Assembly: GCA_904374485.1 (NCBI GenBank)
Contig: CAJFFX010000014.1
Span: forward strand, 1-34,106
Direction: 5' to 3'
Length of the DNA stretch: 34,106 nt
Source of the DNA: Candidatus Pseudoscillospira falkowii
GTDB taxonomy: Bacteria; Bacillota; Clostridia; Oscillospirales; Oscillospiraceae
A model generated the notes under the pieces. That model saw nothing but the letters and a program-made list of their open reading frames with translations, was not told the origin of the DNA and made no database searches. Shown here in pieces: positions 13,433 to 28,786 of the stretch (within the stretch, counting starts at the first letter, position 1; every line of letters starts with the position of its first letter). The position numbers and the translations under genes were made by a program.

Positions 13433-14283
13433 GCCGACCGGTGATGATCTTCGGCGCGGGCCAGGCGGGCCGCGCCTGCCGCCGTCTGCTGGGACCCCAG
13501 TGGGACGTGACGGCCTTTCTCGACAACGACCGCTCCAAAAGCAGCATTCTGGGTATCCCCGTGCTCCCGCCCGAGGCCGCCTGCGGCGGCGCCGAGCGGG
13601 TGGTGATCGCCGTGGCCAATCCCCAGCGGGCCCGGAGCATGGCCAGCCAGCTGGAAGATCTGGGCTATTCCGGGGAGATCACCTTTTTCTCCGATTATCA
13701 GGCGCTGTTCGACGTGCGCGCCGCTGCGGCCCGCCTGCTGGCGGAGCACATGGAAGCGGACGGCGTCGCCGGCGACATTGCGGAGGTGGGCGTCTTCCGG
13801 GGCGCTTTCGCCGCCGTGCTCAACGGGGCGCTGCCAGCGCGGACACTCCATCTCTTCGACACCTTCGAGGGCTTTCCCGGCGAGCAGGCGGCCCTGGACC
13901 GGGAGCAGGGCTTCTCCGCCGCGGCCGCCGGCGATTTTGCCGACACCTCGCCCCAGGCCGTCCTTTCCGTCCTGCCCCATCCCGAAGCCGCCGTGATCCA
14001 CCAGGGCGTGTTCCCCGGCACCTTCGCAGGGCTGGAACAGGCGCATTTCTGCCTTGTCAGCCTGGACGCGGACCTCTATCAGCCCACCCTGGACGCCCTG
14101 GAACTGTTCTGGCCCCGTCTCTCCGCCGGGGGCGTCGTGCTCCTGCACGATTTCAACAGCGCCCAGTACGGCGGCGCGGGCAGCGCCGCCCGGGCCTTCT
14201 GCGCCGGGCGGGGCATCGTCCCCGTGCCCCTGGGCGACCTGCACGGCACCGCCGTGCTCGTAAAGCAGGGAGCACAGCCATGA
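13429..14283 (+). CDS. Rossmann-domain and TylF-type methyltransferase fusion
   Basis: A 284-residue protein. Residues 1-95 form a small NAD- or nucleotide-binding Rossmann unit (VMIFGAGQAGRACRRLL, then FLDNDR and VVIAVANP). Residues about 105-284 resemble the TylF/MycF macrocin O-methyltransferase family: DIAEVGVFRGAF for S-adenosylmethionine, LFDTFEGFPG, SLDADLYQPTLDALE and VVLLHDF with the acidic metal-site residues. TylF enzymes usually methylate sugars of antibiotics or surface glycans. Here the gene sits with ATGA overlaps on both sides between XdhC and the MocA-like gene, so it probably acts in the same pathway. What it methylates, if anything, is unknown. An ordinary sugar methyltransferase captured by the operon is the alternative. 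Confidence 0.8.
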   Translation: MSRPVMIFGAGQAGRACRRLLGPQWDVTAFLDNDRSKSSILGIPVLPPEAACGGAERVVIAVANPQRARSMASQLEDLGYSGEITFFSDYQALFDVRAAAARLLAEHMEADGVAGDIAEVGVFRGAFAAVLNGALPARTLHLFDTFEGFPGEQAALDREQGFSAAAAGDFADTSPQAVLSVLPHPEAAVIHQGVFPGTFAGLEQAHFCLVSLDADLYQPTLDALELFWPRLSAGGVVLLHDFNSAQYGGAGSAARAFCAGRGIVPVPLGDLHGTAVLVKQGAQP

Positions 14284-14879
14284 AGACCGGCGCCGTCATC
14301 GCCGCCGCGGGGCTCTCCTCCCGCATGGGGGCCTTCAAGCCCATGCTGGAGATCGGAGACACCACCGCCGTGCGGCGCATCATCACCGTGCTCCGCAGCG
14401 TTGGCGCGGACCCCATCGTTCTGGTCACGGGCCACCGCGCCGAAGCGCTGGAAGCCCACGTGGCGGACCTGGGCGTGATCTGCGTCCGCAACGAACAGTA
14501 CCGCACCACGGACATGTTTGCCTCCGTTTCCCTGGGCATGGCGCGCATCTGCACACTGTGCGACCAATTCTTCTTCACTCCGGTGGACGTGCCCCTCTTT
14601 TCCCCGGAAACGGCCCGCGCCCTGCTCGCCTGCGGCGCGCCGCTGTGCAAGCCCGTCTGCAGCGGCAGGGACGGCCACCCGCTGCTGATCCGCAGCGACC
14701 TGGCCAAGGCCATTCTCCGCAGCGGCGGGGAGGGCGGCCTCAAGGGCGCGCTTTCCCGCTGCGGCTGCCCCGTCACCGCCGTTTTCGTCGACGACGAGGG
14801 CGCCGTTCACGACGCGGACACGCCGGAGGAATTCCGCCTTCTGGTGCAGCGCTGGCGCGACGGCGGCGGCAAACCCTGA
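14280..14879 (+). CDS. MocA-type molybdenum cofactor cytidylyltransferase
   Basis: A 199-residue NTP transferase. The nucleotide-binding loop AAAGLSSRMGAFKPMLEIG is at 9-27, RTTDMFASVSLGM follows, and the metal-binding aspartate is in TPVDVPLF. MocA enzymes add CMP to molybdopterin to give the cytosine dinucleotide form used by hydroxylases of this family; MobA, which adds GMP, is related but differs. The pairing with XdhC and with hydroxylase structural genes favours MocA. The start overlaps the previous stop (ATGA). It is the last gene of the operon, followed by a very strong terminator. Confidence 0.9.
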   Translation: MKTGAVIAAAGLSSRMGAFKPMLEIGDTTAVRRIITVLRSVGADPIVLVTGHRAEALEAHVADLGVICVRNEQYRTTDMFASVSLGMARICTLCDQFFFTPVDVPLFSPETARALLACGAPLCKPVCSGRDGHPLLIRSDLAKAILRSGGEGGLKGALSRCGCPVTAVFVDDEGAVHDADTPEEFRLLVQRWRDGGGKP

Positions 14880-14923
14880 GCGCCGCGTTTTCAAGCGACA
14901 CTTCCTTCCTCATTTCCCTTTGC

Positions 14924-14980
14924 CAGCGCCCCCGGGCCGCGGCCGTCTGCCGGCCGCGGCCCGGGGGCGCTGACTTTTTT
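14924..14980 (+). terminator. Very strong terminator of the maturation operon
   Basis: A perfect 22-bp stem, 14924-14945 paired with 14951-14972, loop TCTGC, followed by ACTTTTTT. The arms begin CAGCGCCCCCGGG. It lies 44 bases past the stop of the MocA-like gene. Confidence 0.97.
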
Positions 14981-15067
14981 GCCGCCGCGGCGCAGAAAGG
15001 GTTCCGCCTTTGTCCAAAACGCCCATAGGACTCCCCGGAAACGCCCCCGGTTTTTCAGGAATCACGA

Positions 15068-15096
15068 TTGCATTTAACCGCTTTTTCCAGTATAAT
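15068..15096 (+). promoter_or_regulatory. Promoter of carB-dapF
   Basis: -35 TTGCAT (15068-15073), 17-base spacer, perfect -10 TATAAT (15091-15096). The same TTGCAT/17/TATAAT layout precedes secA. Confidence 0.85.
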
Positions 15097-15102
15097 TAAC
15101 AT

Positions 15103-15275
15103 TGCGGCAGTGTGACAAGAATTTTTGCCCGCTGCGCGCACTGCGATGGCAGGCAGACTGCGGCGGACCAGGCCTGTTTTCCCGCCGTACCGAACCGCCG
15201 CACAGCCCCCGCATCTGCTGTTGTCACAAAAATGTACAGTCAGTTTACAGATATATTTCTTGGGAGGGACTACAC
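15103..15275 (+). promoter_or_regulatory. Long leader of carB-dapF, possibly regulatory
   Basis: About 170 untranslated bases between the predicted start of transcription and ATG 15276. TGCGGCGG (15159-15166) can pair with CCGCCGCA (15195-15202). No PyrR binding loop, T-box or known riboswitch core was recognised, and no clear attenuator T-run is present. The open frame from 15102 that runs through it into carB has no ribosome binding site at its start. Confidence 0.35.
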
Positions 15276-19322
<4,047 letters not shown>

Positions 19323-19343
19323 GCGCCCACACCGACCGATCCC

Positions 19344-19378
19344 AAAGATCCCGGAGGAGCCTTCCTCCGGGATCTTTT
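19344..19378 (+). terminator. Terminator after carB-dapF
   Basis: Perfect 15-bp stem (19344-19358 with 19363-19377), loop GCCT, ending in a T run. It lies 21 bases past the stop. Confidence 0.95.
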
Positions 19379-19442
19379 TGCGCCGCCGGCCGCCGCCGCG
19401 GCCGGAAAATTATTAATAATCTGTAAATCCCTGGGCAAAACA

Positions 19443-19470
19443 ATGCAAAAGAGGCATTTTCCTTTTGCAT
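19443..19470. repeat. 9-bp dyad over the secA promoter
   Basis: ATGCAAAAG (19443-19451) and CTTTTGCAT (19462-19470) with a 10-base centre. The right arm includes the entire -35 box TTGCAT. Candidate operator; no known regulator site was recognised. Confidence 0.55.
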
Positions 19471-19493
19471 ATAATAAGGTGTTGTGCTATAAT
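19465..19493 (+). promoter_or_regulatory. Promoter of secA
   Basis: -35 TTGCAT (19465-19470), 17-base spacer, perfect -10 TATAAT (19488-19493), about 50 bases before ATG 19543. Confidence 0.88.
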
Positions 19494-19542
19494 TTAGCTG
19501 TTATCATGCCCGCAAAATACATCCCACGAAAGGAAGAATACC

Positions 19543-22283
<2,741 letters not shown>

Positions 22284-22284
<1 letters not shown>

Positions 22285-23099
22285 TGGCCGCCTTCACCAC
22301 CCACATCGAAGAAAACGGCCTGATCTACCACACGGCCGACACCCTGGCCCTGCCCGGCCTGGCCCACGGATTCTCCACCCGGGCCGGCGGCGTCAGCCGC
22401 GGCGTCTTCGGCCGGCTGAACCTGGGGCTTCGCCGAGGCGACAGCGAGGAAAACGTGCTGGAAAACTACCGCATCTTCTGCGCCGCCCTGCACGTGGACA
22501 GAGACCGCTGCGTCCTGTCCCGCCAGGTCCACCGGGACGATGTGAAGATCGTCACGGAAAGCGACGCCGGCGCCGGCCTGACCCGTCCCCAGGATTACGA
22601 GGCCGACGCCCTGGTGACCAACGTGCCGGGCCTTTCCCTGGTGATCTTTTCCGCCGACTGCATCCCCACGCTGTATTTCGACCCCGTCAGCCGCTGCATC
22701 GGCGCGGCCCACGCGGGCTGGCGCGGCACGGCCCTGGGCATTGCGGAGAAAACCGTCCGCACCATGGAGCGCGTCTACGGGGCAAAGCCGGAAAACATCC
22801 GCGCCGCCATCGGCCCCGGCATCGGAAAATGCTGCTTTGAAACGGACGGCAACGTGCCGGAAGCCCTGCGCGCCGCCTTGGGGAGCGAAGCGGACGCCTG
22901 TATGACCGCGGAGGAAAACGGCAAGTGGCACGTGGATCTGAAAGCCGCCAACGCCCGTCTCCTGCGCCGCGCCGGCGTCCTGCGCCAGCACATCGCCGTC
23001 AGCGATGCCTGTACCGCCTGCCAGCCGGACCTCTACTGGTCCCACCGCATCACCGGCGACGCCCGGGGCAGCCAGGCCGCGCTGATCTGCCTGCGATAA
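22284..23099 (+). CDS. pgeF: PgeF/YfiH-family purine nucleoside or peptidoglycan editing factor
   Basis: A 271-residue protein of the multicopper-oxidase-like (DUF152, YfiH, FAMIN-related) family. The zinc-site residues are visible: His in LSRQVHRDDVKIV, Cys in SADCIPTLYFDP and His in AAHAGWRGTALG. Members have been shown to act on purine nucleosides (deaminase and phosphorylase activities), while Escherichia coli YfiH has been linked to removing wrongly made peptidoglycan precursors. The start ATG 22284 overlaps the secA stop and has no ribosome binding site of its own; in-frame codons further upstream lie within secA. A purL gene lies downstream, which fits a purine role. Confidence 0.9.
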
Positions 23100-23119
23100 C
23101 AAGGAAGGAGGAGCGTCCC

Positions 23120-24682
23120 ATGCGCCGCCCGGCTCAAAAATGCATCGCTGTTCTCCTTCTGCTGGCCCTGTGCCTGACCCTGGCCGGCTGCTGGAGCGAC
23201 GATCCCGCCGCTCAGGGCGATGAACTGATCGACCGGATCGGCGGCGATACGGAGGATGCGGACAACATCGTCCCCATCACCTCCTTTTCCCTGCCGGTAC
23301 AGGCCGGCGAGACCCTGGACCCCATCACCTGCAGCGACGGCGTCCAGCAGACGCTCCTGCCGCTGCTCTATGAAGGCCTGTTCGAGCTGGACGAGAGCTT
23401 TACGCCCCAAAACGTTCTGTGCAGCGATTACACCCATTCCGAGGACTACACCGTCTGGACTTTTACGCTGCGCAGCGGCGTCACTTTTTCCGACGGCACC
23501 GCCCTGACGGCGGAAGACGCCGCCGCGTCGCTGCAGCGGGCCCGGAGCTCCGCGCGCTACGGCGCGCGCCTTTCCGCCGTGACCTCTGTCCGCGCCGAGA
23601 ACGGCGCCGTGGTCGTCACCCTCAGCCGGGGCAACAACCGCCTGCCGGCCCTGCTGGATATCCCCATCGTCTCCCGGGCCACCGCCGGCGACACCGCGCC
23701 CGCGGGCACCGGTCCCTACCGCTACGACGCCGGCGACGGCGCGCCCCGCCTGGTGAAAAACGAAACCTGGTGGAAGGGCGAAGCCGTCCCCGTGGACGAG
23801 ATCCCGCTGCAGCAGGTGGACGAGGACCACACACTGTCCTATCTGTTCTCCTCCCACGAAATCCAGATGCTCGTCACCGACTACACCGGCGCCAGCCCGG
23901 TGAGCTATAAGGGCAGCATCTCCGTCACCGACGCAGCCACCACCACCATGCAGTTTTTGGGCTTCCGCTGCACCGACGGGCCCTTTGCCGACGCGGCCCT
24001 GCGCCGCGCCGTGTCGGAGGGCATCCACCGCGAGAGCATCTGCAAGGCCTATTTCTCCGGCCACGCCGATCCCGCCCAGTTCCCGGTGTCGCCGCTTTCC
24101 CCGTGGTATCCCGCCGCGGCGGAGCGCGCCTATTCCGCCGATTCCTTTGCCCAGGCCATGGAAGAGGCCGGCTACCGCACCGGCACGCGCACCGTCCATG
24201 TGGAGATGCTGGTGTGCGACGGCAATTCCTCCCGCCTTTCCGCCGCCAAGGCCATCGCCGCGGCGCTGTCCATTTACGACCTGAAGGTCACGGTGAAAAC
24301 GCTGCCCTACGCCGAATACACCGCCGCCCTCCAGAGCGGCAGCTTCGACCTTTACTACGGCGAGGTGCGCATGACGCCCGATTTCGACTGCACCGCCCTG
24401 GTGGGCACCGGCGGCAGCCTGAACTACGGCGGCTTTTCCGATCCCGCCCTGGACGCCCAGATCACCACGGCCTTCACCACGGTCTCCGCGCCCAGCAGCG
24501 CCAACGAGACCATGCTGTCCACACTGCAGAGCGCGGCGCCCATCGCCGTGATCTGTTTCAAATCCCAATCCGTCGTTGTACAGGGCGGCGCGGTCGATGA
24601 GATCACACCCACCTGTTTTAATCCATTCTACCAGTTGTCCAACTGGGAAATTCATATCAAGGGGGAAGCTACGAATGGCTAA
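23120..24682 (+). CDS. Solute-binding lipoprotein, family 5 (oligopeptide/nickel type)
   Basis: A 520-residue exported lipoprotein. The signal peptide is MRRPAQK plus a leucine-rich core and the lipobox LTLAGC with lipidated Cys24. The body matches family 5 solute-binding proteins: LLYEGLFELDESFTPQN, WTFTLRSGVTFSDGTALTAEDAAAS, and a C-terminal lobe with FDLYYGEVRMTPDFD. These capture peptides, nickel or sugars for ABC importers, but no permease or ATPase gene is next to it, so the ligand is unknown. ATG 23120 follows AAGGAAGGAGG. The last eight bases overlap the purL start, an unusual pairing that could make the two genes translationally coupled. Confidence 0.88.
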   Translation: MRRPAQKCIAVLLLLALCLTLAGCWSDDPAAQGDELIDRIGGDTEDADNIVPITSFSLPVQAGETLDPITCSDGVQQTLLPLLYEGLFELDESFTPQNVLCSDYTHSEDYTVWTFTLRSGVTFSDGTALTAEDAAASLQRARSSARYGARLSAVTSVRAENGAVVVTLSRGNNRLPALLDIPIVSRATAGDTAPAGTGPYRYDAGDGAPRLVKNETWWKGEAVPVDEIPLQQVDEDHTLSYLFSSHEIQMLVTDYTGASPVSYKGSISVTDAATTTMQFLGFRCTDGPFADAALRRAVSEGIHRESICKAYFSGHADPAQFPVSPLSPWYPAAAERAYSADSFAQAMEEAGYRTGTRTVHVEMLVCDGNSSRLSAAKAIAAALSIYDLKVTVKTLPYAEYTAALQSGSFDLYYGEVRMTPDFDCTALVGTGGSLNYGGFSDPALDAQITTAFTTVSAPSSANETMLSTLQSAAPIAVICFKSQSVVVQGGAVDEITPTCFNPFYQLSNWEIHIKGEATNG

Positions 24683-27600
24683 TGTATTCCGCTGCTACAC
24701 GGAGAAGAGAGAGGGCTTCGATGTAGAGGCAAAAGCCCTGCTGAAGGATCTGACCGGCACCCTCGGCGTAACAAATCTGACCGGCCTGCGGCTGCTGAAC
24801 CGCTACGATGCCGAGGGCATCGACGAGGCGACCTATGCCGCCGCCCGCAGCGGCGTTTTTTCCGAGCCCCAGTGCGACGTGTGCTACGATGAGGACCTGC
24901 CGGTCATGCCGGCAGGCACGACGATCCTGGCGGTGGAATCCCTCCCCGGCCAGTACGACCAGCGCGCCGACTCCTGCGCCCAGTGCATCCAGATGATCAC
25001 CTGCGGTGAGCGGCCCCTGATCCGCACCGCCCGCATCTACGCCCTGCAGGGCGACTTGACGGACGAGGATCTGCAGAAGATCAAAGGCGACCTGATCAAC
25101 CCCGTGGAAGCCCGGGAAGCCTCCCTGGACAAGCCCGAGACCCTGCGCCAGGAGCACCCCGTCCCGCCGGATGTAGCCGTGCTGGAGGGCTTCCTCGCCA
25201 TGGACGAGACAGCGCTGCAGGGCATCCACGAGACCTACGGCCTGGCCATGGACATGGAGGACCTGCACGTGTTCCAGGAGCACTTCAAAAGCATTGACCG
25301 CGACCCCACATTGACGGAACTGAAGCTGATCGACACCTACTGGTCTGACCACTGCCGCCACACCACATTTTCAACGCATATCGATCAGGTGGACATCCAG
25401 GATTACGAAGTGCACAAATCCTATGAGCGTTATCTCGCCGCGCGCGAAGAGGTATACGGCGCTGAAAAGGCCGCTGCGCGCCCCCAGACGCTGATGGATC
25501 TGGCCACCCTGGGCACCAAGGTCCTGAAAAAGCGGGGCCAGCTCCCCATGCTGGATGAAAGCGAAGAGATCAATGCCTGCTCGGTACATATTCATCCCAC
25601 CATTGACGGCGAAGAGCAGGACTGGCTGCTGATGTTCAAAAACGAAACCCATAACCACCCCACAGAGATTGAACCTTTCGGCGGCGCGGCCACCTGCATC
25701 GGCGGCGCAATCCGCGATCCCCTGTCCGGGCGTTCCTATGTCTATCAGGCCATGCGTGTAACCGGTGCGGGAGATCCCACTGTTCCCCTGAGCGAAACGC
25801 TGCCCGGCAAGCTGCCCCAGCGCCGTATCGTCACCCGCGCAGCCAACGGATACTCTTCTTACGGCAACCAGATCGGTCTGGCCACAGGCATTGTACATGA
25901 ATTTTACCATCCCGGCTATATCGCCAAACGCATGGAAATCGGCGCTGTGGTCGCGGCAGCACCTGCAGCCAACGTGATTCGTGAAACGCCGGAGCCCGGC
26001 GATGTGGTGCTGCTGCTGGGCGGCCGCACCGGCCGCGACGGCATCGGCGGCGCGACCGGCTCCTCCAAAAGCCACAACCAGAAATCGCTGCAGACCATGG
26101 CTTCTGAAGTGCAGAAGGGCAATGCGCCGGAAGAGCGCAAAATCCAGCGTCTGTTCCGCAACGGCAATGTCACCCGCATGATCCGCCGCTGCAACGACTT
26201 CGGCGCCGGCGGCGTCAGCGTGGCCATCGGCGAGCTGGCTGACGGGTTGGACATCAATCTGGATGCCGTGCGCAAAAAATATGACGGCCTGGACGGAACA
26301 GAGCTGGCCATCAGCGAAAGCCAGGAGCGCATGGCCGTTGTGGTCCGCGCCAAAGACGCAGATGCTTTCATCGCCGCTGCCACCGCTGAAAATCTGGAGT
26401 GCTATCAGGTGGCCACTGTGACGGAAGAACCCCGCATGATCATGCGCTGGCGTGGAAAGGTCATTGTGGATCTGGACCGCAGCTTCCTCTCCTCCACCGG
26501 CGCCACCAAGCATGCATCGGTCAAAATCCCCATGCGCTTTGCCAAGGGTCCGGAAAAGAGCCGTCTTTCCGTAGGTGAACGCTTTTTTGCCCTGGCCAGA
26601 AATATCAACTTCTGCTCCCAGCGCGGCCTGGTGGAGCGCTTCGACAGCACCATCGGCGCCGCCACAGTGCTGATGCCCTATGGCGGCAAAACCCAGCGCA
26701 GCCCCTCTCAGGTGATGGCTGCTCTGCTGCCCTGCGAAGGCCGCACCGAAGATTGTTCTGTGATGGCTTTCGGTTTTGATCCAGAGCTGTTTTGTGAAAA
26801 TCCATACAACGGCGCAAAAGCTGCCGTGACAGAGTCTCTGGCCAAGCTGGTGGCTGCCGGTGTCAGCCCGGAAACCTATTACCTGTCCCTGCAGGAATAT
26901 TTTGAACGCCTGCGGGAGGATCCGTCCCGCTGGGGCAAGCCCTTTGCCGCGCTGCTGGGTGCACTGGATGCCCAGATCGGCTTGGGCGCTGCCGCTATCG
27001 GCGGTAAAGACTCCATGTCCGGCAGCTTCAACGAGCTGGACGTCCCCCCCACCCTGGTGTCCTTTGCCATTGCTCCGGCCAAAGCCCCCCAGCTGCTGAG
27101 TACCGACTTCAAAGGCGCCAACCACGGTGTGTATCTTTTCAAGCCCGCCGACGATTCCTTTGAATCCATTCGCGCCTGCTGGCGCCAGTTCCACGCCTGC
27201 TGCAAAGCCGGTAAGGTCGCCTCCGCCTGGGCTGTCTCCGGCGGCGGCATTGCCGAGGGCCTGATGAAAATGAGTTTCGGCAACAAAATCGGTTTCCTGG
27301 CCTCCGGCAACATCGATACAGAGCTGCTTTTTGCCAAGCAATACGGCGCCATTCTGGCCGAGTGCACAGAGGCCCTGCCCGGCGATGCAGATAACATCAT
27401 TTCCATCGGCAACACCGTGGACAAGCCGGCTTTTTATATCAACGGGCAGGAATTCTCCATCGATTCCATTCTGGACGCTTGGGAAGCACCGCTGGAGAGC
27501 GTGTATCCCACCCGCGTCGTAAAAACCGGCCGTATCGAACCCATCACCTGCCACGACCGCTCTCCCCTGGTGGCTGCAGAAAAATTTGCAAAGCCCCGGG

Positions 27601-28388
27601 CCGTACTGGCCGCTTTCCCCGGCACCAATTGCGAAATTGACACGGCCCAGGCGCTGCGCAGAGCCGGGATTGAGCCGGAGATCCATATGATCCGCAATCT
27701 GACGGCAACGGATCTGGAGGCCTCTGTGTCCGAAATGGAACGCGCCATCCGCAACAGCCAGATGATCATTATGCCCGGCGGCTTCTCCGGCGGCGACGAA
27801 CCGGACGGCTCCGGAAAATTCATCTGCGCCTTCTACCGCAATCCCCGCATCACCGCAGCCGTTCACGATTTGCTCTATCACCGCGACGGCCTGATGCTGG
27901 GCATCTGCAACGGTTTCCAGGCCCTTTTGAAGCTGGGCCTGCTCACAACCGGCGAAATCTGTGAGGTGGACGATACCTTCCCCACCCTGACCTACAACCT
28001 GATCGGCCGCCACCAGAGCCGCTATGTGACCACCCGCGTGGCCTCGGTTCACTCGCCCTGGATGACGCTGTGCAAGCCCGATGAGCTTTACCATGTGGCG
28101 GTATCCCACGGCGAGGGACGCTTTGTCGCCAACGACGAGCGCGTGCTGGAAATGTTCCGCAATGGCCAGATTGCCACCCAATATGTGGATCCCCAGGGCC
28201 GCCCCTCCATGGATGTGGAATACAACCCCAACGGCTCTGTTCAGGCAACGGAGGGAATCTTCAGCCCCGACGGCCGCATCTTCGGCAAAATGGGCCACAT
28301 TGAGCGCAGCGGCAAGAATATCGCCAAGAATATTCCCGGCGAGAAATTCATGCCCGTGTTTGAATCCGGCGCAGCTTATTACAAGTAA
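24675..28388 (+). CDS. purL: Phosphoribosylformylglycinamidine synthase, single-chain
   Basis: A 1237-residue enzyme for the fourth step of purine synthesis, turning FGAR, glutamine and ATP into FGAM. The N-terminal PurS-like part is followed by two AIRS-like ATP halves (SDHCRHTTFSTHIDQVDIQD, ETHNHPTEIEPFGGAATCIG, GIGGATGSSKSHNQKS, AAIGGKDSMSGSFNEL) and a C-terminal class I glutaminase with AAFPGTNCEIDTA, the nucleophile Cys in LGICNGFQALLKLG and the His in VSHGEGRF. ATG 24675 lies within the end of the lipoprotein gene after AAGGGGGAAG; in-frame codons further upstream lie inside that gene. From about 25360 onward codon choice looks less GC-biased than in the first 700 bases. A strong terminator follows directly. 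Confidence 0.97.
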   Translation: MANVFRCYTEKREGFDVEAKALLKDLTGTLGVTNLTGLRLLNRYDAEGIDEATYAAARSGVFSEPQCDVCYDEDLPVMPAGTTILAVESLPGQYDQRADSCAQCIQMITCGERPLIRTARIYALQGDLTDEDLQKIKGDLINPVEAREASLDKPETLRQEHPVPPDVAVLEGFLAMDETALQGIHETYGLAMDMEDLHVFQEHFKSIDRDPTLTELKLIDTYWSDHCRHTTFSTHIDQVDIQDYEVHKSYERYLAAREEVYGAEKAAARPQTLMDLATLGTKVLKKRGQLPMLDESEEINACSVHIHPTIDGEEQDWLLMFKNETHNHPTEIEPFGGAATCIGGAIRDPLSGRSYVYQAMRVTGAGDPTVPLSETLPGKLPQRRIVTRAANGYSSYGNQIGLATGIVHEFYHPGYIAKRMEIGAVVAAAPAANVIRETPEPGDVVLLLGGRTGRDGIGGATGSSKSHNQKSLQTMASEVQKGNAPEERKIQRLFRNGNVTRMIRRCNDFGAGGVSVAIGELADGLDINLDAVRKKYDGLDGTELAISESQERMAVVVRAKDADAFIAAATAENLECYQVATVTEEPRMIMRWRGKVIVDLDRSFLSSTGATKHASVKIPMRFAKGPEKSRLSVGERFFALARNINFCSQRGLVERFDSTIGAATVLMPYGGKTQRSPSQVMAALLPCEGRTEDCSVMAFGFDPELFCENPYNGAKAAVTESLAKLVAAGVSPETYYLSLQEYFERLREDPSRWGKPFAALLGALDAQIGLGAAAIGGKDSMSGSFNELDVPPTLVSFAIAPAKAPQLLSTDFKGANHGVYLFKPADDSFESIRACWRQFHACCKAGKVASAWAVSGGGIAEGLMKMSFGNKIGFLASGNIDTELLFAKQYGAILAECTEALPGDADNIISIGNTVDKPAFYINGQEFSIDSILDAWEAPLESVYPTRVVKTGRIEPITCHDRSPLVAAEKFAKPRAVLAAFPGTNCEIDTAQALRRAGIEPEIHMIRNLTATDLEASVSEMERAIRNSQMIIMPGGFSGGDEPDGSGKFICAFYRNPRITAAVHDLLYHRDGLMLGICNGFQALLKLGLLTTGEICEVDDTFPTLTYNLIGRHQSRYVTTRVASVHSPWMTLCKPDELYHVAVSHGEGRFVANDERVLEMFRNGQIATQYVDPQGRPSMDVEYNPNGSVQATEGIFSPDGRIFGKMGHIERSGKNIAKNIPGEKFMPVFESGAAYYK

Positions 28389-28394
28389 AAGAAG

Positions 28395-28434
28395 AAAAAA
28401 CGTGCTCCGGCTAAAAAGCCGGAGCACGTTTTTT
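28395..28434 (+). terminator. Terminator after purL
   Basis: Perfect 18-bp stem (28395-28412 with 28417-28434), loop AAAA. The A-run and T-run form the outer part of the stem, so it can also stop the convergent SMR operon that ends at 28454. Confidence 0.96.
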
Positions 28435-28453
28435 ATGGAAAAGAAAAGAAGAA

Positions 28454-28786
28454 TCAACCATAAAGATTCATCAGCAAAATGCCGATCACAATCAGCGCCA
28501 CACCCGCCAAACCGGCTTTGGATGTTCTCTGCCGATAGGCAATATAACCAATGAGCGGCGTAATCGCCGAACCCAAGGAACCCCAGGTACCGTAGGCAAT
28601 GCCCATGGGAATATGAGTCAGCGCCATGCCCAGGGAATAAAAACAGATAATGTAACAAATGATGCATACCAGACTGGGTTTCAGCTTGGTAAAACACGTT
28701 GTGGCCGGCAGCGTAGAGGTTGCCACAATTTCAGTGCCCACTGCAACCGCCAGGAAAACATACGCCATCCACATTGTAATTTCCAT
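28454..28786 (-). CDS. SMR-family exporter subunit, cassette 1, second gene
   Basis: A 110-residue, four-helix small multidrug resistance protein. The conserved charged residue of helix 1 is Glu in LAVAVGTEIVATSTLP; helix 3 carries YGTWGSLGSAITPLIGYIAY, and the chain ends in helix 4 with LLMNLYG. SMR proteins export cationic drugs, quaternary ammonium compounds or guanidinium in exchange for protons. Paired SMR genes such as EbrAB and YkkCD usually make heterodimers with opposite membrane orientation, and the overlap here (TGATG with the preceding gene) supports that. Regulation probably comes from the MerR protein encoded just upstream in the same cassette. Confidence 0.93.
   Translation of the reverse strand: MEITMWMAYVFLAVAVGTEIVATSTLPATTCFTKLKPSLVCIICYIICFYSLGMALTHIPMGIAYGTWGSLGSAITPLIGYIAYRQRTSKAGLAGVALIVIGILLMNLYG

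Larger units (their letters stand above)
14880..15275. other. 396-base gap: terminator, promoter and leader of carB-dapF
   Basis: The gap contains the terminator at 14924-14980, a GC-rich spacer without visible signals (about 14981-15067), the carB promoter at 15068-15096 and a leader of about 170 bases. No gene is supported. Confidence 0.7.

Noticed and set aside
15103-15275. PyrR attenuator or T-box in the carB leader
   Set aside because: Neither the PyrR binding loop nor a T-box sequence with a following terminator could be found.
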